In this document: piece by piece, positions 10,400 through 18,600 of the stretch
Layout: each line of letters starts with the position of its first letter
How positions within the stretch are numbered: the first letter of the stretch is position 1
From: Massilia timonae CCUG 45783
GTDB lineage: Bacteria > Pseudomonadota > Gammaproteobacteria > Burkholderiales > Burkholderiaceae_D
Assembly: GCF_000315425.1 (NCBI RefSeq)
Contig: NZ_JH992922.1
Span: forward strand, 1,403,234-1,467,233
Reading direction: 5' to 3'
Length of the DNA stretch: 64,000 bases
The notes under the pieces: model-generated
Databases searched by the model: none
Seen by the model: only the letters and a program-made list of their open reading frames with translations
Told to the model about the DNA's origin: nothing
Made by a program: the position numbers and the translations under genes

Positions 10400-10418
10400 A
10401 ATGCGAATCATTCTCATT
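10400..10418. promoter_or_regulatory. Fur box upstream of bfd
   Basis: The 19-mer AATGCGAATCATTCTCATT closely follows the Fur 6-1-6 hexamer pattern; on the minus strand it reads AATGAGAATGATTCGCATT. It lies in the bfd promoter region within the bfd-feoA divergent interval. Confidence 0.75.
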
Positions 10419-10517
10419 TGCGTTGCTATTTTCTGTAAACTCGGCCGCGAAATCAAGCGAATTCTGCGTGCCGTGTGCACTATTTTTGAGCTTTTCGATC
10501 CGGCAATGACAAGCTGC

Positions 10518-10538
10518 AAATAGAAATAATTCGCATTT
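10518..10538. promoter_or_regulatory. Fur-like site upstream of feoA
   Basis: AAATAGAAATAATTCGCATTT is a partly palindromic AT-rich element related to the bfd Fur box, 67 bases before the feoA start. The position suits control of feoAB by Fur. Confidence 0.5.
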
Positions 10539-10604
10539 AGCGCTATGATGTCGGCATTATTCCTGTCGCTGTCTCATAAGCGCAACAACCATCTGGAAGC
10601 TGCC

Positions 10605-10868
10605 ATGACCCTAGCCCCCACCCTGTCCACCCTCGACTCGCTGAAAGCGGGCCAGAGTGCCACCGTAGTCCAGCTGGCGCCGCATGCGCAGGGCGGCGTC
10701 GACATTCAGCGCCGCCTGATGGAGCTGGGCTTCGTGCCGGGCGAGCGCATCCGCGTGCTCAAGCGGGTGCTGGGCGGTCCGCTGGCGGTCAAGGTCGGCG
10801 AGTCGACCTTCGCGCTGCGCCGCTTCGAAGCGGCGCTCGTGTCGATCAATTCGATCAAGGCGGACTGA
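10605..10868 (+). CDS. feoA: Ferrous iron transport protein A
   Basis: An 87-residue SH3-like cytosolic FeoA-domain protein needed for FeoB-mediated Fe(II) uptake. Signature segments are MELGFVPGERIRVLKRV and GGPLAVKVGESTFALRR. The start is at MTLAPTLS rather than the upstream in-frame ATG at 10545, since the domain begins just after it. It is followed four bases later by feoB. Confidence 0.94.
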   Translation: MTLAPTLSTLDSLKAGQSATVVQLAPHAQGGVDIQRRLMELGFVPGERIRVLKRVLGGPLAVKVGESTFALRRFEAALVSINSIKAD

Positions 10869-10872
10869 GCGC

Positions 10873-12753
10873 ATGGGAGTGATGGAACAACAAGTGGCGG
10901 CCCGCACCCCGCTGGTCGCACTGCTCGGCAATCCCAATTGCGGCAAGACCGCGCTCTTCAACCGTCTCACCGGCTCGCGCCAGAAGGTCGCGAACTACGC
11001 CGGCGTCACCATCGAGCGCAAGGAAGGCAGCTTCAAGTCGCCGGCCGGACGGGCGTTCCGCGTGCTCGACCTGCCGGGCGCCTACAGCCTGAATGCGCAG
11101 ACGCCGGACGAAGGCATCACGCGTGACGTGGTGGCCGGCCTGCGCGCGGGAGAACAGCCGCCGGACGCGGTGCTGTGCGTGGTCAACGCGACCAATCTGC
11201 GCCTGAACCTGCGCCTGGTGCTGGAACTCAAGCGTCTCGGCCTGCCGATGGTGCTGACCCTGAACATGGTCGACGTCGCCAGGAAGCGGGGCATCGAGAT
11301 CGACACCGCGAAGCTGTCGCAGGAACTGGGCATGCCGGTGGTGGAGACCGTCGCCATCCAGTCGGGCGGCGAACAGGCCCTGCTGGCCGAGCTGGATCGC
11401 ATGCGCTTCGACGCGCCGGTCAAGGCCAATCCGCTGTCGGCGATCGACGCGGTGCCGGTCGAGGAGACCCAGCGCGAGGTGCGCCGCATCCTGGCCGCCG
11501 CCGTCTCCACCGCCAAGGACACCGGCAACCTGACCGAGAAGATCGACAACGTCGTGATGCATCCGATCGCGGGCCCGGTCATCCTGGCCGCGCTGATGTT
11601 CCTGATCTTCCAGGCCGTGTTCAGCTGGGCCGGCACGCCGATGGACATGATCGAGGCCGGCGTCGGCGCCCTGGGCGGATTCGTCGGCGACCTGCTCGGC
11701 GAAGGCATCCTGCACAGCCTGATCGTGGACGGCATCATCGCCGGCGTCGGCAGCGTGCTGGTGTTCCTGCCGCAGATCCTGATCCTGTTCTTCTTCATCC
11801 TGCTGCTCGAAGACGTGGGCTACCTGCCGCGCGCGGCCTTCCTGCTGGACCGCATCATGGGCAGCGTCGGCCTGTCGGGGCGCGCCTTCCTGCCGCTGCT
11901 GTCCTCGTTCGCCTGCGCGATCCCCGGCGTGATGGCCGCGCGCACGATCCAGAATCCGCGCGACCGCCTGGTGACGATCATGATCGCGCCCCTGATGACA
12001 TGCTCGGCGCGCCTGCCGGTGTATGCGCTGCTGATCGCGGCCTTCATCCCCGACCAGACCGTGGCCGGCATCCTCAACCTGCAGGGCCTGGTGCTGTTCA
12101 TCCTGTACATGGCCGGCATCCTGTCGGCGATGGGCGTGGCCTGGTTCATGAAGCGCCGCAGCACCTACAAGCAGCACGCGCTGATGCTCGAACTGCCGGC
12201 CTACCACTGGCCGCAGCTGAGCGCCCTGGCCTCGGGCCTGTGGGAACGCACCAAGATCTTCCTGATGCGGGTCGGCACGCTGATCCTGACCATGATGGTC
12301 CTGCTCTGGCTGCTGTCGAGCTTCCCGGGCGCGCCGGAAGGCGCGGCCGAGCCGCCGATCTACTACAGCGTGGCCGGCATGATCGGCCGCGCGCTGGAAG
12401 TGATCCTGGCGCCGATCGGCTTCAACTGGCAGATCGCGATCGCGCTGGTGCCGGGCATGGCCGCGCGCGAAGTGGCGGTCGGCGCGCTGGGCACCGTGTA
12501 CGCGCTGTCGGGCGGCGACGAAGTCGGCGACACGCTGGCGCCGCTGATCGCGCAATCGTGGTCGCTGGCCACCGGCCTGGCGCTGCTGGCCTGGTACGTC
12601 TACGCGCCGCACTGCCTGCCGACCCTGGCCACCGTGGCCCGCGAAACCGGCAGCCGCAAGTACGCCTGGATCATGGCCGGCTACATGTTCGGCCTGGCCT
12701 ACGTGGCGGCCTTCATTGTCTACCGCGTCACCCTCGCCATCACTGGAGCCTGA
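10873..12753 (+). CDS. feoB: Ferrous iron transporter B
   Basis: A 626-residue inner-membrane Fe(II) transporter with an N-terminal G domain. G1 is GNPNCGKT at residues 19-26, switch I follows in NYAGVTIERKEG, G3 is DLPGAYSL, and G4 is NMVD in LTLNMVDVA. The C-terminal half has two Gate segments and many membrane helices, with conserved Cys in the first gate (SSFACAIPGVMAAR) and in MTCSARLPVY. It is shorter than E. coli FeoB (773), as in many beta-proteobacteria. Operon feoA-feoB-small Cys-rich gene. Confidence 0.96.
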   Translation: MGVMEQQVAARTPLVALLGNPNCGKTALFNRLTGSRQKVANYAGVTIERKEGSFKSPAGRAFRVLDLPGAYSLNAQTPDEGITRDVVAGLRAGEQPPDAVLCVVNATNLRLNLRLVLELKRLGLPMVLTLNMVDVARKRGIEIDTAKLSQELGMPVVETVAIQSGGEQALLAELDRMRFDAPVKANPLSAIDAVPVEETQREVRRILAAAVSTAKDTGNLTEKIDNVVMHPIAGPVILAALMFLIFQAVFSWAGTPMDMIEAGVGALGGFVGDLLGEGILHSLIVDGIIAGVGSVLVFLPQILILFFFILLLEDVGYLPRAAFLLDRIMGSVGLSGRAFLPLLSSFACAIPGVMAARTIQNPRDRLVTIMIAPLMTCSARLPVYALLIAAFIPDQTVAGILNLQGLVLFILYMAGILSAMGVAWFMKRRSTYKQHALMLELPAYHWPQLSALASGLWERTKIFLMRVGTLILTMMVLLWLLSSFPGAPEGAAEPPIYYSVAGMIGRALEVILAPIGFNWQIAIALVPGMAAREVAVGALGTVYALSGGDEVGDTLAPLIAQSWSLATGLALLAWYVYAPHCLPTLATVARETGSRKYAWIMAGYMFGLAYVAAFIVYRVTLAITGA

Positions 12754-12754
12754 T

Positions 12755-13009
12755 ATGCAGGAATTGGCCGTCATTGTTATCGTGCTTGCCTCCGCGCTGT
12801 ACCTGGGCGCGAAATACATGTCGGCCGGCCTGCGCGCGCGCCTGGTCATGCACCTGACCCGGGGCGGTCGCAAGTCCGTCCTGGCGCGCTGGCTGGACAA
12901 GTCGGGCGGCGGCGGTTGCGGCGGCGGCAGCTGCGGCAGCGGTTGCACACCCAAGCAACCGGATCCGCCCGGCAAGCACCGCGTGATCAGGCTGCACCAG
13001 AAGCACTGA
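12755..13009 (+). CDS. Small FeoB-associated Cys/Gly-rich membrane protein
   Basis: An 84-residue protein with one N-terminal membrane helix (about 3-22), a basic segment (about 29-50) and a C-terminal tail with the cluster CGGGSCGSGC followed by a basic end. It starts one base after the feoB stop, in the place where enterobacteria have feoC, but has no FeoC winged-helix pattern. Similar Cys-rich small proteins occur behind feoB in other bacteria. A metal-handling or FeoB-assembly role is inference from position and Cys content. Confidence 0.8.
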   Translation: MQELAVIVIVLASALYLGAKYMSAGLRARLVMHLTRGGRKSVLARWLDKSGGGGCGGGSCGSGCTPKQPDPPGKHRVIRLHQKH

Positions 13010-13018
13010 GTTTTCTCT

Positions 13019-13891
13019 TCAATCCCGCAGCGCCGCGATCAGGCGCTGCGCGTCGAACGGCGCATGCACCTTGATGTCGTTGTCGAAGTAGCAGTAGACG
13101 TCGCGCTTGCCGCGCTTGCGCGGCGCCTTGCTCGATGCCAGGCAGGCATCCTGCGGTTGTCCCCCATCGCGCCAGGCGCGGATCTTCCTTGCCCAGTTCT
13201 CGATCGCATCGTCGTCGTAGCCGCTCGCATACAGTTCCTTGTCGCCATGCAGGCGCACGTACACGAAGTCGGCCGTCACGTCCTCGATCTGCGGCCAGCG
13301 CCCGGCGGTGTCGGCCACCACCAGCGCCACCTTGTGCTTGCGCAGCAGGGCGATGAAGGCGGGGTCGCGAAAGCTCTCGTGGCGGATCTCGACCGCGTGC
13401 CGCATCGCTCTCCTTGGTCCGGGATCGAGCGTGACCCTGCCTTCCATGCGCGCCTCATGACCCTTGGCCAGTTCGGCCGCGGCATGGGTATCATGCGGCA
13501 GCAAGGAGAGAAACGTCTCGAAGCGTTCCGGCTCGAAGGCGAAGTTGGGCGGGAACTGCCACAGCATGGGGCCGAGCTTCTCGCGCAGCTCGAACATGCC
13601 CGAGGCCAGCACATTGGCCAGCGGCTTGGCGACGTCGCGCAGGCGCAGCATATGGGTGATGAAGCGGTTGCCCTTGACCGCGAACACGAAGCCGGGCGGC
13701 GTGGCAGCGTACCAGGCGGCATAGCTCGCGGGCCGCTGCAGCGAGTAGAACGCGCCGTTGATCTCGATGCTGGGCAGCTGGGTCGCGGCGTATTCGAGCT
13801 CGCGGTGCTGGGCCAGCCCCGGCGGATAGAACTTGCCGCGCCACGGCACGTAGCGCCAGCCCGAGATGCCGATGTAGGTCGATCCGCTCAT
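13019..13891 (-). CDS. DUF72 domain-containing protein
   Basis: A 290-residue DUF72 (YecE-like) protein with a TIM-barrel fold. Characteristic segments are IGISGWRYVPWRGKFYP at the N-terminus, EINGAFYSLQRPASYAAW, FVFAVKGNRFITHMLRLRD and, near the end, YVRLHGDKELYASGYDDD. The biochemical function is not established. The start MSGSTYIGISG is chosen because an upstream in-frame extension is Ala/Arg-rich and overlaps the divergent GST promoter. Confidence 0.9.
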   Translation of the reverse strand: MSGSTYIGISGWRYVPWRGKFYPPGLAQHRELEYAATQLPSIEINGAFYSLQRPASYAAWYAATPPGFVFAVKGNRFITHMLRLRDVAKPLANVLASGMFELREKLGPMLWQFPPNFAFEPERFETFLSLLPHDTHAAAELAKGHEARMEGRVTLDPGPRRAMRHAVEIRHESFRDPAFIALLRKHKVALVVADTAGRWPQIEDVTADFVYVRLHGDKELYASGYDDDAIENWARKIRAWRDGGQPQDACLASSKAPRKRGKRDVYCYFDNDIKVHAPFDAQRLIAALRD

Positions 13892-14033
13892 GCCTGCCAC
13901 GATACACGGCGCGGCGGCGCGCGGTCGTGCGCTGGCGCACCCAGCCGGGGCCCATGCCGCCGGAGCGGCGACGCCCTTTTGGCAAAGGCGCAACAGTGCT
14001 AAGCTAGCGCCCATCGTCACTCCCAGAGCCGCC

Positions 14034-14708
14034 ATGATCGTCGTCCATCACCTGAACAATTCGCGCTCGCAGCGCATCCTGTGGCTGCTGGAAGAGCTGG
14101 GCCTGGAGTACGAGATCAAGCGCTACCAGCGCGACCCCAGGACCATGCTGGCCCCGCCCGAGCTGAAGGCGGTGCACCCGCTGGGCAAGTCGCCGGTGAT
14201 TACCGACGGCGACCTGGTCGTGGCCGAGTCGGGCGCCATCGCCGAGTACCTGGTCGAGCGCCATGGCGAGGGCCGACTGCGGCCCGCGGCCGGCACCCCG
14301 GCGCGCCTGCGCTACACCCACTTCCTGCACTATGCCGAGGGGTCGGCGATGCCGCCGCTGCTGCTCAAGCTGGTGTTCGACAAGGTCGAGAACAGTCCGA
14401 TGCCGTTCTTCGTCAAGCCGATCGCGCGCGGCATCGCGCAAAAGGTCAAGGGCAGCTTCGTGCTGCCGCAGATCGCGCTGCACCTGGGCTACCTGGAAGC
14501 GGAACTGGGCAAGCATCCCTGGTTCACCGGCGAGGAGTTCACGGCGGCCGACATCCAGCTCAGCTTCCCGCTGGAGGCGGCGGCCTCGCGCGGCGGACTC
14601 GATGGCAAGTACCCGAACCTGAGCGATTTCCTCGAGCGCATCCACGCGCGGCCGGCCTACCAGCGCGCGCTCGAGCGCGGCGGCAAGTACGAGATTGGAA
14701 AGGCCTGA
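14034..14708 (+). CDS. Glutathione S-transferase (Gtt1-like)
   Basis: A 224-residue GST. The N-terminal domain has HHLNNSRSQRILWLLEELGLEYE, with Ser as likely catalytic residue, HPLGKSPVITDGDLVVAES for glutathione binding and the cis-Pro, and the C-terminal domain has FTGEEFTAADIQLSFPLEAA. It begins a plus-strand run with a 5'-3' exonuclease gene 12 bases downstream. The substrate is unknown. Confidence 0.92.
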   Translation: MIVVHHLNNSRSQRILWLLEELGLEYEIKRYQRDPRTMLAPPELKAVHPLGKSPVITDGDLVVAESGAIAEYLVERHGEGRLRPAAGTPARLRYTHFLHYAEGSAMPPLLLKLVFDKVENSPMPFFVKPIARGIAQKVKGSFVLPQIALHLGYLEAELGKHPWFTGEEFTAADIQLSFPLEAAASRGGLDGKYPNLSDFLERIHARPAYQRALERGGKYEIGKA

Positions 14709-14720
14709 CGGAGTCCCAGC

Positions 14721-15497
14721 ATGGCCAAGCTGCTCGCCATCGACGGCCTGAACATCGTGCGCCGGGTGTACGAGGCCAGTCCCGAGCCCGATTCAAGCCT
14801 GAAGGCCAGTATCGCGCTGCGCCACGCCTTCTCGTCGTTTCGCAACGTGCTCGAGACGCATGCGCCGACCCACGTGCTGGCGGCCTTCGACCATGGCGGC
14901 GAGAACTGGCGCCACGCGCTGTATCCGCGCTACCGCGAGGGCAGGGCGGCGATGCCCCATGAATTGCGCGCGGCGCTGCCCGAATTCCACGAGCGCCTGC
15001 GCGCCGCGGGCCTGCACGTGGTGTCGATTCCCGAGGTCGAGGCCGATGACGTGATCGCCACCGGCGTGATGCGCTGGCTGTCGGAAGGACGCGGCGAAGC
15101 CATCGTCGCCACCACCGACAAGGACCTGCACCCCCTGATCGCGCATGGCGCGCTGGTGTGGGACCATTTCAAGAACGAATGGCACGACGACGCCTGGGTG
15201 CGCCAGCGCTTCGGCGTCGCGCCCGAGCTGCTGCACGACCTGCTGGCGCTGATGGGCGATCCGACCGACGGCGTGCCGGGCGTGTCCAAGATCGGCATGA
15301 AGACCGCCGCGCGCCTGCTCAATGCCTATGGCAGCCTCGACGCCGTCATTGCCGGCGCCGGCATCCTCAAGACGCCGCTGGGAGAAAGGCTGCGCGCCGA
15401 GCGTGAGATACTCGAGATCTCGCGTTGCCTGGTGTCGCTCAAGCTCGATGTGCGCCTGGGCGTGACCTGGAACATGCTGGCCTATGAATCGAATTAG
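14721..15497 (+). CDS. 5'-3' exonuclease / flap endonuclease-like nuclease
   Basis: A 258-residue FEN-family nuclease similar in size to E. coli Xni/ExoIX (251) and to the nuclease domain of PolA. Acidic metal-ligand motifs are MAKLLAIDGLNIVRR, EVEADDVIATG, ATTDKDLHPLI and DPTDGVPGVSKIGMKTAAR, the last being the helix-hairpin-helix preceded by two Asp. A full set of acidic residues appears present, so it should be active on flapped or 5'-ended DNA. It sits between a GST gene and a degenerate receiver gene, only 12 and 15 bases away. Confidence 0.9.
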   Translation: MAKLLAIDGLNIVRRVYEASPEPDSSLKASIALRHAFSSFRNVLETHAPTHVLAAFDHGGENWRHALYPRYREGRAAMPHELRAALPEFHERLRAAGLHVVSIPEVEADDVIATGVMRWLSEGRGEAIVATTDKDLHPLIAHGALVWDHFKNEWHDDAWVRQRFGVAPELLHDLLALMGDPTDGVPGVSKIGMKTAARLLNAYGSLDAVIAGAGILKTPLGERLRAEREILEISRCLVSLKLDVRLGVTWNMLAYESN

Positions 15498-15512
15498 AAG
15501 GAAAACGACGCG

Positions 15513-15911
15513 ATGCTCAAGGCGGTAATCGTGGATGGAAACGCGGTGTCGCGTTCGATGCTGGGCACCGTGCTGGCCGACGGCAGCTACGAGGTGGTGG
15601 GCGCGACCCACACCAGCGCGCTCGGCTACGGCCTGGCGATCAAGCACCGTCCGCACGTGATCTGCATCGCGCGCGAGCAGGTCGAGGACGGCAACAACGT
15701 GGTCGAGCAGCTGCGCGCCGAGCTGCCCAAGACCCTGATCTTCCTGGTCTCGGGCACGCTCGACGCGCAGGCCGTGCAGTCGGCGGCGGCGCGCGGCGTG
15801 CACGGCTTCATCGTCAAGCCGTTCAAGGCCGACACCGTGCTCAAGACCATCCGCAATACCGTGATCGCCTTCGTCAAGAAGCAGCAGGCTTCCGCCGCCA
15901 AGCCCGATTGA
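15513..15911 (+). CDS. Receiver-domain protein lacking the phospho-acceptor Asp
   Basis: A 132-residue stand-alone CheY-like fold. The switch Ser is kept (FLVSGTLD), as are the conserved Lys (FIVKPFKADTVL) and one acidic residue (VIVDGNAVSR). The second acidic-pocket residue is Gly9. Where the phospho-acceptor Asp is expected (P-D-x-x-x-x-D pattern) the sequence is RPHVICIAREQ, with Ala at residue 53. It therefore cannot be phosphorylated in the usual way and may act as a constitutive or ligand-controlled interaction module. It lies 15 bases after the exonuclease gene. Confidence 0.85.
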   Translation: MLKAVIVDGNAVSRSMLGTVLADGSYEVVGATHTSALGYGLAIKHRPHVICIAREQVEDGNNVVEQLRAELPKTLIFLVSGTLDAQAVQSAAARGVHGFIVKPFKADTVLKTIRNTVIAFVKKQQASAAKPD

Positions 15912-15917
15912 CGGTTC

Positions 15918-16649
15918 CTAGCCGCGGCGCCCGATTTCGTCGGACGCGATCGCGGCCAGTTCGCGCAGCGCGCGCAATTCGCGCTCGCGCAGGCGGCGCG
16001 GCTCGCGGTCCAGCACGCACAGCGAGCCGAGCGCCATGCCGCGCGCGTCCAGCACCGGATAGCCGGCATAGAAGCGGATGTGCGGTTCGCCCGTCACCAG
16101 CGGATTGGCGGCGAAGCGCGGATCGGCGCCCGCGTCCTGCACCACGAAGGCGGCGTCCTGCATGATCGTATGGCTGCAGAAAGCGACCTCGCGCGGCGTC
16201 TCGCTTTGCGCCAGGCCGATGCGCGACTTGAACCACTGGCGCCGGCCAGAGAGAAGCGTGAGCAGGGCCATCGGACAATCGGTCACATGGCTGGCCAGCC
16301 AGGTCAGGCGGTCGAATACTTCTTCCTGGGGCGAGTCCATCAGCCTCGTCGCGGCGAGCGCCGCCAGGCGCTGCGCTTCGTTGCGCGGCGCCGGATAGGC
16401 GGGAGCGGGCGCGGGGAGGAATTCTCCGGTCGGCGGGGACGCGTCCACCGCGGCGGCGTCCGCTTCGCGCTGGCGCAGCAAACGATGCACCTCGCTCAGA
16501 TGCACGCGGCGATGGCCGCCCGGCGTTTTCCAGGTCGGCAGCGCGCCGCCTTCCATCCACACCTGGGCAGTGCTCACCGCCACGCCGAGCAGGCGCGCCG
16601 CGTCGCGTGTGGTCAGGATCGGATCGTCGTTCTCGGTTTTCATCGTCAT
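15918..16649 (-). CDS. Excisionase/MerR-type helix-turn-helix plus GAF domain regulator
   Basis: A 243-residue protein. Residues about 8-55 form a helix-turn-helix of the excisionase type (TTRDAARLLGVAVSTAQVW, ending PGGHRRVHLSEV). After a Pro/Ala linker there is a GAF domain (about 92-240) with RQWFKSRIGL, IRFYAGYPVLDARGMALGSL and CVLDREPRRL. The layout suggests a one-component sensor-regulator. The GAF domain is a clear relative of that in the divergent neighbour. An in-frame extension of 30 codons upstream is possible but has no domain similarity. The ligand and DNA targets are unknown. Confidence 0.85.
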   Translation of the reverse strand: MTMKTENDDPILTTRDAARLLGVAVSTAQVWMEGGALPTWKTPGGHRRVHLSEVHRLLRQREADAAAVDASPPTGEFLPAPAPAYPAPRNEAQRLAALAATRLMDSPQEEVFDRLTWLASHVTDCPMALLTLLSGRRQWFKSRIGLAQSETPREVAFCSHTIMQDAAFVVQDAGADPRFAANPLVTGEPHIRFYAGYPVLDARGMALGSLCVLDREPRRLRERELRALRELAAIASDEIGRRG

Positions 16650-16730
16650 GGAGGCTGTATTGCTCTGATCGCTCAATTTTACACGAAGCAACATAAAATA
16701 ACGAATATGACGACCGATTACCGATAATTG

Positions 16731-16759
16731 TTGACTCATGGAATTTTTTTCGCAACAAT
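16731..16759 (+). promoter_or_regulatory. Putative sigma-70 promoter for GAF-EAL gene
   Basis: TTGACT (16731-16736) and AACAAT (16754-16759) are separated by 17 bases in an AT-rich divergent intergenic region, 60 bases before the start of the GAF-EAL gene. Confidence 0.4.
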
Positions 16760-16818
16760 AGCTTCTACTTCGTCAATTTCGTCACTTTTTGCGCGTGTGC
16801 GTACCAGTCAGGGCCCCC

Positions 16819-18597
16819 ATGAATTCACCTATCGAACCGGCACTATTTGCTTGTTCTGCTCAAGAAGCGGCGCGTCTCGAGGCCCTGCACCGCCTGGAAC
16901 TGTTGGACACGCCGCCCAGCGAGGCCTTCGACCGCATCACGCGCATGGCCGCCCAGCTGTTCAACCTGCCGATCGCGGCGGTGTCGCTGACCGACAGCGA
17001 CCGCCAGTGGTTCAAGTCGAAGGTCGGCGTCGAGCATGATTCGATCCCGCGCCTGCGCGCGCCGTGCGCGGAGGTGGCCGATACCGCCCACCTGCTGGTC
17101 GTGCCCGACCTGCTTGAAAACGCCTATTTCCGTGACAGCAAGCTGGCCGCCGACGGCATCCGCTTTTATGCCGGCGCACCGCTCGTGACCAGCGACGGTT
17201 TTGCGCTGGGCGCGATGTGCGTGCTGGGCACCGAGCCGCGCCAGGTGACGGCGGCCGAGAGCCAGGCGCTGCAAGACCTGGCGACGATGGTGATGGCGCA
17301 GATCGAGCTGCAGCACGCGCTGGGCCGGATCGACCCGATCAGCGGCCTGCCCAACCGCAACCAGTTCATCAGCGATTTCACCGACCTCGAGCTGGCCGGG
17401 CCGGCCGGCGACATGCGGCTGGCGGCCCTGGTCAGCCTGGCCAGCCCGCAGGAACTGAGCGACGCCCAGCGCGTGATGGGGTCCGGCTATCTCGACGAGA
17501 TGGTGCGCGACGCGGTGCCGCTGCTGCGCCTGGGCGGCGCCGGCAAGATCTACCATGTCGCCAGCACCCAGTTCGCCTTCTTCGCGCCACCCGGCGTCTC
17601 GCTCGAGACCTTCCGCGCCCAGCTGCAGTCCTGGCTCGACGCCCGTTCCGGTCATGGACAGGCGCGCTTCATCACCACGACCACGGTCGGCATCGCCCCG
17701 TTCACGGTCGGCCAGACCGAGGGCCTGGACCTGCTGCGCAATATGCACAGCGCCGCCCACGACGGCCTGGCCGCCGAGCGCTGCGTGCGCGTGTTCTCGT
17801 CCGAGCACGACGCCATCCTGCAGCGCCGCTTCTGGCTGGTGAACGCCTTCCGCGCCGCGCTCGAGAGCCGCAGCCAGCTGCACCTGGTGTACCAGCCCAA
17901 GGTCGCCCTGAAGGACGGCGCCTGCGCCAGCGTCGAGGCGCTGCTGCGCTGGACTCATCCCGAGAAAGGCGCCATCTCGCCGGGCGAATTCATCCCGGTG
18001 ATCGAAGGCACCTCGCTGGCGCGCGCCACCACCGAATGGGTGCTGGCCGCGGCGATGCGCCAGGTGGCCGCCTGGCGCCAGGACGGCGTCGCCTTGCAGG
18101 TGGCGGTCAACGTGTCGGCGGTGAACCTGGAAGAACCGGATTTCTGCGACCGCGTGCTGAAGCTGCTGGCGCGCCACCGCGTGCCGGCGTCCAGCCTGGC
18201 GATCGAACTCACCGAAAGCGCGCTGATGCGTAATCCGAAGGTGGCGCAGGTCACGCTGGAACGCCTGGCGCGCGCCGGCGTGCAGCTGGCGATCGACGAC
18301 TTCGGCACCGGCTACAGCAGCCTGGCCTACCTGCAAAGCCTGCCGGCGAACGTGGTCAAGATCGACCAGAGCTTCATGCGCAACCTGGCCCACGACGAAC
18401 GCCGGCGCGCGCTGGTAGGGACGATGATCAAGCTGTCGCACGACCTGGGCCACAAGGTGGTGGGCGAAGGCGTGGAGACGGTGGAAGTGGAAGACTTCCT
18501 GCGCGCGGCGGGCTGCGACGAGGTGCAGGGTTACCTGCATGCGCGCCCGCTGGCGCCGAGCGCGCTGGCCGAATGGCTGGCCGGGCGCGCTCGCTGA
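16819..18597 (+). CDS. GAF - degenerate GGDEF - EAL protein (c-di-GMP phosphodiesterase candidate)
   Basis: A 592-residue signalling protein. An N-terminal GAF domain (about 10-165) carries RQWFKSKVGVEHDSIPRLRA and IRFYAGAPLVTSDGFALGAM. A GGDEF-like domain follows, recognisable from DPISGLPNRNQFISDF, but its active-site loop is YHVASTQFAFFA instead of GGDEF, so it should not make c-di-GMP. The C-terminal EAL domain has ASVEALLRW, NVSAVNLEEPDF, ELTESALM and AIDDFGTGYSSLAYL, plus KIDQSFM and GEGVET, so the phosphodiesterase site looks complete. It is divergent from the HTH-GAF gene. MNSPIEPALF is preferred over an upstream start. Confidence 0.92.
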   Translation: MNSPIEPALFACSAQEAARLEALHRLELLDTPPSEAFDRITRMAAQLFNLPIAAVSLTDSDRQWFKSKVGVEHDSIPRLRAPCAEVADTAHLLVVPDLLENAYFRDSKLAADGIRFYAGAPLVTSDGFALGAMCVLGTEPRQVTAAESQALQDLATMVMAQIELQHALGRIDPISGLPNRNQFISDFTDLELAGPAGDMRLAALVSLASPQELSDAQRVMGSGYLDEMVRDAVPLLRLGGAGKIYHVASTQFAFFAPPGVSLETFRAQLQSWLDARSGHGQARFITTTTVGIAPFTVGQTEGLDLLRNMHSAAHDGLAAERCVRVFSSEHDAILQRRFWLVNAFRAALESRSQLHLVYQPKVALKDGACASVEALLRWTHPEKGAISPGEFIPVIEGTSLARATTEWVLAAAMRQVAAWRQDGVALQVAVNVSAVNLEEPDFCDRVLKLLARHRVPASSLAIELTESALMRNPKVAQVTLERLARAGVQLAIDDFGTGYSSLAYLQSLPANVVKIDQSFMRNLAHDERRRALVGTMIKLSHDLGHKVVGEGVETVEVEDFLRAAGCDEVQGYLHARPLAPSALAEWLAGRAR

Positions 18598-18600
18598 GGA

